Part shown: piece after piece, positions 7,087-11,830 of the stretch
How positions within the stretch are numbered: the stretch's first letter is position 1
Layout of the letters: the number at the start of each line of letters is the position of its first letter
DNA from: Pseudomonadota bacterium
GTDB lineage: Bacteria; Myxococcota; Bradymonadia; UBA4248
Assembly: GCA_017613855.1 (NCBI GenBank)
Contig: JAGACY010000029.1
Coordinates: 1-11,830 of the forward strand
DNA: 11,830 bases
Direction: 5' to 3'
Position numbers and translations under genes: made by a program
The notes under the pieces: model-generated
Database searches by the model: none
Told to the model about the DNA's origin: nothing
The model's input: only the letters and a program-made list of their open reading frames with translations

Positions 7087-7097
7087 GATCATTCTCC
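7084..7097 (-). promoter_or_regulatory. Start region of the phosphoesterase gene, coupled to the MORN gene stop
   Basis: GGAG (7097-7094) lies inside the last codons of the MORN gene, seven bases before ATG 7086. The MORN stop TGA (7091-7089) sits between them, and an alternative ATG at 7092 overlaps that stop as ATGA. Either start implies translational coupling. Confidence 0.7.
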
Positions 7098-9512
7098 AGT
7101 CATTGCTTTATTTTGAAGCTCTTTGCCATTTTTAAATTGTGCCTTGCGCCACTCGGATCCATCCTTGCGCCACCAAATCCAGTCGCCCTCGCGAAGCCCA
7201 TTGTGATATTCGCCTTGCCCCTGTTTCTGGCCGGTTTCGTAATAACTCGTCCAGGTGCCGTTTTCCTGGCCGGCATCGAAGGCACCTTCTTCCCGAATCG
7301 AGCCGTCTGGATAGTACCAAACCCATTTTCCTTTGCGTTTGCCATCCTCAAATACGCCTTCGCTCGAAACCTTTTGGGTTCCCTGATGATAGGTCTTCCA
7401 AAGGCCGTCTTCTTTGCCGTCCTTGTAGGAACCGGTAAATTTGGGGTTATTGTTCTCATAAAACCCAGACCACGACCCGATTTTGCGATCAATTTTATAA
7501 CTGCCACTGAGCATAAGTGAGCCATTCGAATAATAGTAAACCCACTTGCCATCGAGATGCCCCATGTGGATTGCGCCGCGTTTTTCGAGTTTTCCCGTTT
7601 CGCGATACCACGACCACACGCCCTCTCGAATATTGATATGATTCGACGGATGTTTGCGATTGACCATACAGACGCTGCATCCTACCTCGCGATTCTCAGC
7701 ATCAATGAGATAGGTGCCGCCAACTCTGCGGCATTCGCTGCCTTCAGGCGTATTGACATAGTCTTTGCTATATTCGGCTGAATACCACTGCGTGCCATTT
7801 TTTAAATAAAACATCCAGAGCCCATCGTTCTCGGCTTTTTCTTCCCCCGAAAAGACAGGACCTTCTGCCTGAAGCTTTCCGTCTTCATAATACACGGATT
7901 TAATACCTCTGCCGGATTCCTTCTCCCATTCGATATGTATATTGTCATAACCGGCATGCGTATAGTTGTGGTAAGCCCGATGTATTTTCTCAAGATACCG
8001 GTTCCATCCCGACTTGCGCCCGTCCGCATAGTACCATGTTTTGACGCCATCTTTATAACCATCCCTGTAAGGTGTTACAGCCGAAAGGACACCATTGTCG
8101 TACCATTGGCGTTCTTCGCCATTCAGACGGCCTGCGGAATAATGCCTTTCCCATTCGAGGCCGCCTTTCTCATACCAAATTCGCCAATCCCCGTCTTTAT
8201 TGCCCAATAAGTAGTCACCTTCTTCGTGAGGATTGCCATTGTGCCACCATGATTTATAATGTCCGGATCCATCGCGGATATTGGATGCAGGTCCCAATGG
8301 CACTCCGGCCCGATTGACATATTCCACCACGCCATCGGGAACCTCGTTTTTCACACGGTAACTGGCCAATAACTCGCCAGTCGGGTGAAACTCATTCACC
8401 ATGCCATGGATCTGCTTGCCGCGTATCGGCATGACCTTCCACAGCTCCCCCGTGCCATAAAAACAGAGCTTTTTAATCAGAGTTGAAGCAGGTGGCTGTT
8501 CATCGTAACACCCCAGACACAATTCCGAACCTTTGGTAAACGTAGAAATCTCGAGATTCTTCTGCTGCACGGGATGATCCTCATTATGGCACCATTCTAT
8601 CATCTGCGGATCATCCAAATCACCGTTGGCATTATAATGTATCGTAAACCAGGGATTGCCGGCAGGCGTATAATACTGCACATTGCCTACGTAATAATAT
8701 TCTTCTTCATTTTTTTTGCCGGTAGGCTCAATCGCCATATAGCCTTCGTTTTTCTTTTTCCCCTCTTCGAATCTCTCGGCCCAAATGGTCGTGCCTTTTG
8801 TTCCCTCCGGCACATCCTCGGGTCGTGCCTTGCGATCGTAATACCTGCGCATGATAAGCGAGCCTTTGGGACAAAAATACTCCCAAGTCCCAACGCGATC
8901 CCCATCTTCATATTGGCCAATCTGCTTTGGAATACAGCGCTCGTATGATTCATACCGGCCATGGCGCTTCCCATTGCGATAGCTCACGACCATTTTGAGC
9001 GCGCCCATTTCATCCCAGTGAAAGTTCGTTCCATCGTATTGATTATTGTGCGAATGCCACAAATCGCGCACAAAATCATTGGGGGCATTCAGCATGACAG
9101 ACCAGCCTTCTACAGCATCATCGATATACCAGACATAGCCATACGCGATATCATCATTCCAGTCGGGGGCTTTCTTACAATTAGCGCAGTTTACAAAGAA
9201 CCACCTGCCAACGTGTTTGCTATCAAGCATACACCCCACAAAGTCGAGACTCTGATCACCAGCTTTTGACTTATTGTATTCGACTGACCAAACGCCGCCG
9301 GTTTCTGCGCATTCTGCCTGGTTTTTGATATTCCGCGCCCCATCAGGCATTTCCGGAACATACGACAGCGAATACGGGTCCATCGGAGGCATCGAAATCG
9401 CATCGGGATTGGACAAATCAGGCTTTTTCGGCTGCTGCGCCTCCTGGGCCGCAGACGCATTCGCCATGGCCATCATGATTAGAAATGCTGCAATCCAAAT
9501 CGTATGTTTCAA
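7089..9512 (-). CDS. Secreted MORN-repeat (MORN_2 / YwqK-like) protein
   Basis: An 807-residue protein from a TTG start (LKHTIWIAAFLIMM...), whose N-terminus is a clean signal peptide ending near ANASAA/QE. AGGGGAG lies four bases upstream of the TTG. Longer starts exist at 9557 (ATG) and 9593 (ATG) but have no ribosome site and would bury the signal peptide. Most of the chain is MORN_2-type repeats of about 23 residues (DGxW-x-YYxxGxxxxxGxYxxGxx). They are clearest as seven consecutive copies at about residues 629-799, with further groups at about 174-213, 373-403 and 417-502. Two non-repeat segments (about 62-113 and 590-625) share C-x-x-x-GG and GC motifs and may be duplicates. MORN_2 repeats occur in many bacterial proteins, sometimes called YwqK family antitoxins; that name gives no function here. 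It is the first gene of an operon with the phosphoesterase lipoprotein. Probably periplasmic or surface-exposed. Confidence 0.9.
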   Translation of the reverse strand: MKHTIWIAAFLIMMAMANASAAQEAQQPKKPDLSNPDAISMPPMDPYSLSYVPEMPDGARNIKNQAECAETGGVWSVEYNKSKAGDQSLDFVGCMLDSKHVGRWFFVNCANCKKAPDWNDDIAYGYVWYIDDAVEGWSVMLNAPNDFVRDLWHSHNNQYDGTNFHWDEMGALKMVVSYRNGKRHGRYESYERCIPKQIGQYEDGDRVGTWEYFCPKGSLIMRRYYDRKARPEDVPEGTKGTTIWAERFEEGKKKNEGYMAIEPTGKKNEEEYYYVGNVQYYTPAGNPWFTIHYNANGDLDDPQMIEWCHNEDHPVQQKNLEISTFTKGSELCLGCYDEQPPASTLIKKLCFYGTGELWKVMPIRGKQIHGMVNEFHPTGELLASYRVKNEVPDGVVEYVNRAGVPLGPASNIRDGSGHYKSWWHNGNPHEEGDYLLGNKDGDWRIWYEKGGLEWERHYSAGRLNGEERQWYDNGVLSAVTPYRDGYKDGVKTWYYADGRKSGWNRYLEKIHRAYHNYTHAGYDNIHIEWEKESGRGIKSVYYEDGKLQAEGPVFSGEEKAENDGLWMFYLKNGTQWYSAEYSKDYVNTPEGSECRRVGGTYLIDAENREVGCSVCMVNRKHPSNHINIREGVWSWYRETGKLEKRGAIHMGHLDGKWVYYYSNGSLMLSGSYKIDRKIGSWSGFYENNNPKFTGSYKDGKEDGLWKTYHQGTQKVSSEGVFEDGKRKGKWVWYYPDGSIREEGAFDAGQENGTWTSYYETGQKQGQGEYHNGLREGDWIWWRKDGSEWRKAQFKNGKELQNKAMTGE

Positions 9513-9523
9513 AACACTCCCCT
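9510..9523 (-). promoter_or_regulatory. Ribosome binding site and TTG start of the MORN gene
   Basis: AGGGGAG (9523-9517) then four bases then TTG (9512-9510). The spacing is slightly short, but this start places KH directly before the hydrophobic signal-peptide core. It is the second TTG start with a strong ribosome site in the window, after guaD. Confidence 0.55.
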
Positions 9524-9597
9524 TCTTCCGGTTCTGCACTCGATAGGGATTTATCATTTTTTTATGGGATGCGCTATTTGCAATACGCCGCATCTGT

Positions 9598-9621
9598 GCC
9601 TATTGCCTGCGGCAATACGGC
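9598..9621. repeat. Bulged hairpin element 4
   Basis: Outer arms GCC (9598-9600) and GGC (9619-9621), inner stem TATTGCC (9601-9607) with GGCAATA (9611-9617), loop TGC, unpaired C at 9618. Its interior is identical to element 6 (9694-9719) but its outer arm is shorter. The orientation is opposite to elements 1-3, where the bulge is a G on the left. Confidence 0.8.
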
Positions 9622-9628
9622 CTGACTG

Positions 9629-9648
9629 AGACGTTCCATGGAACGTCT
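9629..9648. repeat. 20-bp perfect palindrome
   Basis: AGACGTTCCATGGAACGTCT is fully self-complementary with no loop. It could be a dimeric protein binding site or a cruciform-forming element. It lacks the bulge of its neighbours. Confidence 0.85.
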
Positions 9649-9658
9649 ACATGGATTG

Positions 9659-9688
9659 ACACGCCTATGCCTGCGGCATACGGCGTGT
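9659..9688. repeat. Bulged hairpin element 5
   Basis: Outer arms ACACGCC (9659-9665) and GGCGTGT (9682-9688), inner stem TATGCC (9666-9671) with GGCATA (9675-9680), loop TGC, unpaired C at 9681. It has the longest outer arm in the family. Confidence 0.85.
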
Positions 9689-9693
9689 ATTTC

Positions 9694-9719
9694 GGCCTAT
9701 TGCCTGCGGCAATACGGCC
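9694..9719. repeat. Bulged hairpin element 6
   Basis: Outer arms GGCC (9694-9697 and 9716-9719), inner stem TATTGCC (9698-9704) with GGCAATA (9708-9714), loop TGC, unpaired C at 9715. Confidence 0.85.
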
Positions 9720-9859
9720 TCTGCATTCAACGAATGCTTGCCGCGCGCCAGGATGTAAACTATACACTCACATACAACACACAATGTATGCATTTTGATT
9801 TCACATACCGACATCATTATTCTATAGCATATCATGTTAAAGTGCCTAAAGATGTTAAG

Positions 9860-9865
9860 TATAAT
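9860..9865 (+). promoter_or_regulatory. Probable -10 element for the plus-strand gene
   Basis: A perfect TATAAT about 60 bases before the ATG at 9927. The best -35 candidates (TTAAAG at 9837-9842 or TGTTAA at 9835-9840) are poor. Confidence 0.45.
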
Positions 9866-9916
9866 CTCTAACGATGCACATTTTTAGGGCAAATCCTCAC
9901 AAACGGCGCACCCAGC

Positions 9917-9921
9917 GGAGG
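9917..9921 (+). promoter_or_regulatory. Ribosome binding site of the plus-strand gene
   Basis: A full GGAGG, five bases before ATG 9927 and eight before a second in-frame ATG at 9930. Either start gives essentially the same protein. Confidence 0.8.
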
Positions 9922-9926
9922 ACATC

Positions 9927-10313
9927 ATGATGAATCGAAAAAAATGGCTTAAAGCCAACCTATACGCAGCCGCAGGGCTCTGCAGTCTAATATGGATGCA
10001 TTCAGCTTTTGCCGACGGATGTGACGCGCTCGATCAAAACGAAAAATGGACTTCAGAGTTCACACAACTCAATGAAGCCTACAAACAGAAAGACTGGAAA
10101 TTGGCACTCAGGCATTCTCAAACGCTCGAAGAAATATGCGATCTTTCGCCAGTTTTGAACTACACCATTGCGCACATCCACAAAGAGAAAGGGGATCTGG
10201 AAAAATATCTGTTCTATCTGCAGAAATCGACTCAGAATACCGAGCGTTTTTCCGTCGATAAGAATTTGCTCGACCAGATGTGGAGCGAAAAATATATTGC
10301 CGCTCTCAGATGA
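9927..10313 (+). CDS. Short secreted helical (TPR-like) protein, probably truncated or frameshifted
   Basis: A 128-residue ORF with a convincing signal peptide (MMNRKKWLKANL, hydrophobic core, cleavage near AFA/DGC at residue 29). The mature part is predicted helical, with a TPR-like pattern (ALRHSQTLEEI, LNYTIAHIHKEKGDLEKYLFYLQKS). It begins behind a full GGAGG site, so expression is likely. The ORF stops at TGA 10311-10313 shortly after KYIAA, and the +1 frame is open from 10159 and encodes the cysteine-rich region to the window edge. Possible readings: the N-terminal part of one long secreted protein interrupted by a frameshift; a TPR gene truncated by recombination with a cysteine-rich gene; or a genuine short protein. 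The lack of any signal peptide on the downstream frame favours the first two. Confidence 0.65.
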   Translation: MMNRKKWLKANLYAAAGLCSLIWMHSAFADGCDALDQNEKWTSEFTQLNEAYKQKDWKLALRHSQTLEEICDLSPVLNYTIAHIHKEKGDLEKYLFYLQKSTQNTERFSVDKNLLDQMWSEKYIAALR

Positions 10314-11830
10314 CTGTGCAGCAGGCAACTATCTGTGTGAAGACAGCACGTTAATGCAATGTCTTAGCGGCACAACGGAAAACAATAAGGCTGTATTCTA
10401 TTGGGTAAAGCAAACACTATGTGCGGATAGATGCAATCCGGAAGGAACCGGATGCAAATGCCCGGATAACTGTACAAACGGTTGTGATGTCACTGGTACC
10501 GAATGCTGTGAAGGTAATTGCCAGAATGGATGTGATATAAACGGGAAATGTCTATGCGCGTTAGACAGTGATGGAAAATCCTGTCCAAATGGATGTGACA
10601 GCAGCGGCAAAACCTGCTGCGATGAAAAATGTATCCATGGATGCAATATCGATGGCACCTGCACTTGTTCGGAAGAATGTGCTCAATGTAATGAGGATGG
10701 ATCCTGCCAATGCAATCATAAATGCGACAATGGATGCGATGCGACCGGTGAGACATGCTGCGAAAGTAATTGTCAGAATGGATGTGATGTCACCGGGAAA
10801 TGTCTTTGTCCAACGATAGATGGAAAAACATGTCCAGCTGGATGCGACAGCAGTGGTAAGATATGCTGTGAAGATAATTGTCAGCATACATGTGATGTCA
10901 CCGGGAAATGTCTTTGTCCAATGATAGATGGAAAACCATGTCCAAATGGATGCGACAGCAGTGGTACGATATGCTGCAAAGAAGAATGTAAAAATGGATG
11001 CAAAAATGATGGTTCATGCATAAGTGTAAAATCATGTGACAACGGATGTACATCAAATGAGTATTGCAATGAATCAGAGAATTTATGTTATTTAATTGAT
11101 GCCAACTGGAATCACATGGATGACAGAGCGGAAAATGCACCAACCCAAGGAAAAGACTGCAGAGTGGACAAAGACTGCAATTCCAACGGTTTCTATAAAG
11201 GCTTTTGTGATAGTTATCTCGGCTATAAATGCTCGACCAAATGTTCCGATGACGCGCAATGCGTCGACAATAACAATGATGATTTTCACTATGTATGCCG
11301 CAAGGATGGCAGGTGTGCACCCGATGAGTTTGTCACCGTTTGGGACATCGATATTCATGGCAATGGTTATAATAGTATAGATGGCATAAAATTCTATTCC
11401 AGAGAGGATGAACCATGCGATATTGCTATCGACTGGGGAGATAATACCAAATGCGGTCATTGGGATGATGGCACTTCAGAGACGGAATCATGCTGTAACA
11501 AACAAAAATACAATGCTATATATCACAATTATCATTCAAGTGGCAGATATACAATTCGCATCAAAGGGCAATACAAGTTTTGGAGTAGTGTGGATGTAGA
11601 CCACATGGAAAATGTCAAATATATGCTCAAAGAAGTGAAAGCTTTTGGACCAGTCAGTCTTAGCGAAGCAAGTTTTAGAAGCGCGATCAATCTCGAGAAG
11701 CTTTCAGACGTCGATATACCAGACAGTTCACAGTTGACTTCCATGAACCGAATTTTTGAAAACGCGACATTTTTAAACAAGAATGACAAGCCCTGGATCA
11801 TTCCGCTTGAAAATTGGGATGTGTCAAAAG
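10297..11830 (+). CDS. Cysteine-rich protein with PKD-like and BspA-like (DUF285) C-terminal region; 5' end unclear, 3' end cut by window edge
   Basis: This frame is open from 10159 to the right edge. The first plausible start is a TTG at 10297 (GGAG 11 bases upstream); an ATG occurs at 10354. About 511 residues from 10297. An N-terminal unit reads SDDCAAGNYLCEDSTLMQC, the sort of sequence that usually follows a lipobox, yet no signal peptide exists in this frame. Cysteine-rich NGCD-x-(T/S)G repeats follow (about 45-245), then a KDCRVDKDCNSNGF / CSDDAQC segment (to about 345). A PKD-like domain (about 349-425, with IDWGDN and a G-x-YTIRIKG ending) precedes BspA-type leucine-rich sequence (MLKEVKAFG, LTSMNRIFENATFLN, LENWDVSK) that continues beyond the window. 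BspA-like proteins are surface proteins often linked to adhesion. It must be exported to form disulfides, so it probably depends on the signal peptide of the upstream frame through a frameshift, or is a broken gene. Confidence 0.75.
   Translation, partial: MPLSDDCAAGNYLCEDSTLMQCLSGTTENNKAVFYWVKQTLCADRCNPEGTGCKCPDNCTNGCDVTGTECCEGNCQNGCDINGKCLCALDSDGKSCPNGCDSSGKTCCDEKCIHGCNIDGTCTCSEECAQCNEDGSCQCNHKCDNGCDATGETCCESNCQNGCDVTGKCLCPTIDGKTCPAGCDSSGKICCEDNCQHTCDVTGKCLCPMIDGKPCPNGCDSSGTICCKEECKNGCKNDGSCISVKSCDNGCTSNEYCNESENLCYLIDANWNHMDDRAENAPTQGKDCRVDKDCNSNGFYKGFCDSYLGYKCSTKCSDDAQCVDNNNDDFHYVCRKDGRCAPDEFVTVWDIDIHGNGYNSIDGIKFYSREDEPCDIAIDWGDNTKCGHWDDGTSETESCCNKQKYNAIYHNYHSSGRYTIRIKGQYKFWSSVDVDHMENVKYMLKEVKAFGPVSLSEASFRSAINLEKLSDVDIPDSSQLTSMNRIFENATFLNKNDKPWIIPLENWDVSK
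10510..10977 (+). repeat. 36-codon cysteine-rich repeats
   Basis: Two adjacent 108-bp units (10762-10869 and 10870-10977) are highly similar at the DNA level. A third related unit of 111 bp lies at 10510-10620, and a diverged stretch (10621-10761) separates it. Each encodes NC-x-NGCD-x-TGKCLC, then DGK-x-CP-x-GCDSSG-x-x-CC. The unit is a multiple of three, so gain or loss would keep frame. The similarity of the last two suggests recent duplication. Confidence 0.85.

Larger units (their letters stand above)
9568..9737. repeat. Cluster of six consecutive hairpins
   Basis: Six inverted repeats lie end to end with gaps of 3 to 10 bases: 9568-9594 (arms GATGCG and CGCATC, irregular inner TATT/AATA), 9598-9621, 9629-9648 (perfect palindrome), 9659-9688, 9694-9719 and 9723-9737 (GCATTC-AAC-GAATGC). 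Three of them (9598, 9659, 9694) share the one-base-bulge plan seen at 2526, 3972 and 4016. The cluster lies in the divergent region before the MORN gene and could be in its 5' leader. Confidence 0.8.
9738..9926. other. AT-rich divergent promoter region
   Basis: No gene is visible. It holds a perfect TATAAT for the plus-strand gene at 9860-9865. On the minus strand TATAGT (9764-9759) could be a -10 for the MORN operon, but with no good -35. If that is the promoter, the whole hairpin cluster would be transcribed as a roughly 240-base leader of the MORN mRNA. Confidence 0.5.

Noticed and set aside
6091..7116. 341-codon plus-strand open frame opposite the phosphoesterase lipoprotein
   Set aside because: It is an antisense shadow of cysteine-rich repeats; the translation has no domain and no ribosome site, and the opposite strand has clear lipobox and metal-binding motifs.
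10310..10357. Separate downstream gene starting at the ATGA overlap (ATG 10310)
   Set aside because: That frame stops after about 15 codons (TAA at 10352-10354) and is not the frame of the cysteine-rich region.

Overview
The window carries five genes on the minus strand (1-9512), then a plus-strand unit (9927 to the right edge) that looks broken or frameshifted. It has three kinds of intergenic repeats. Most products are exported: a cysteine-rich lipoprotein, a lipoprotein with a calcineurin-like phosphoesterase domain and a seven-repeat C-terminal region, a secreted MORN-repeat protein, and a cysteine-rich protein ending in BspA-like (DUF285) sequence. Long lipoproteins with regularly spaced cysteines, MORN repeats and BspA-like repeats suggest a Gram-negative bacterium of the Myxococcota / former deltaproteobacterial kind, perhaps host-associated. 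That placement is inference from protein style; no phylogenetic marker is present.

Layout. 1-1543 (-): cysteine-rich lipoprotein, cut by the left edge. 1544-1864: non-coding, with an element bounded by perfect 16-bp heptameric inverted repeats and a partial duplication of the next gene's 3' end. 1865-2128 (-): small four-cysteine TSCPD protein. 2129-2564: non-coding, with four blocks of 7-bp tandem repeats in a nested inverted layout. 2565-3821 (-): guanine deaminase, the one clear metabolic enzyme. 3822-4059: guaD promoter and leader, and two bulged hairpins. 4060-7086 and 7089-9512 (-): a two-gene operon in which the MORN gene is followed directly by the phosphoesterase lipoprotein gene. 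9513-9926: a divergent intergenic region with six hairpins packed into 170 bp. 9927-10313 (+): a short secreted helical protein whose reading frame ends just where a +1 frame opens into a long cysteine-rich / PKD-like / BspA-like coding region that runs off the window.

How they fit. The MORN and phosphoesterase genes probably act together in the envelope, since both products are exported and the genes are translationally adjacent. Guanine deaminase (purine salvage and degradation) and the TSCPD protein are cytoplasmic and show no clear link to the surface genes. The most unusual material is non-coding: a family of hairpins whose arms and stems differ in sequence but keep the same pairing and the same single-base bulge, the heptamer arrays, and the frame break at about 10300.
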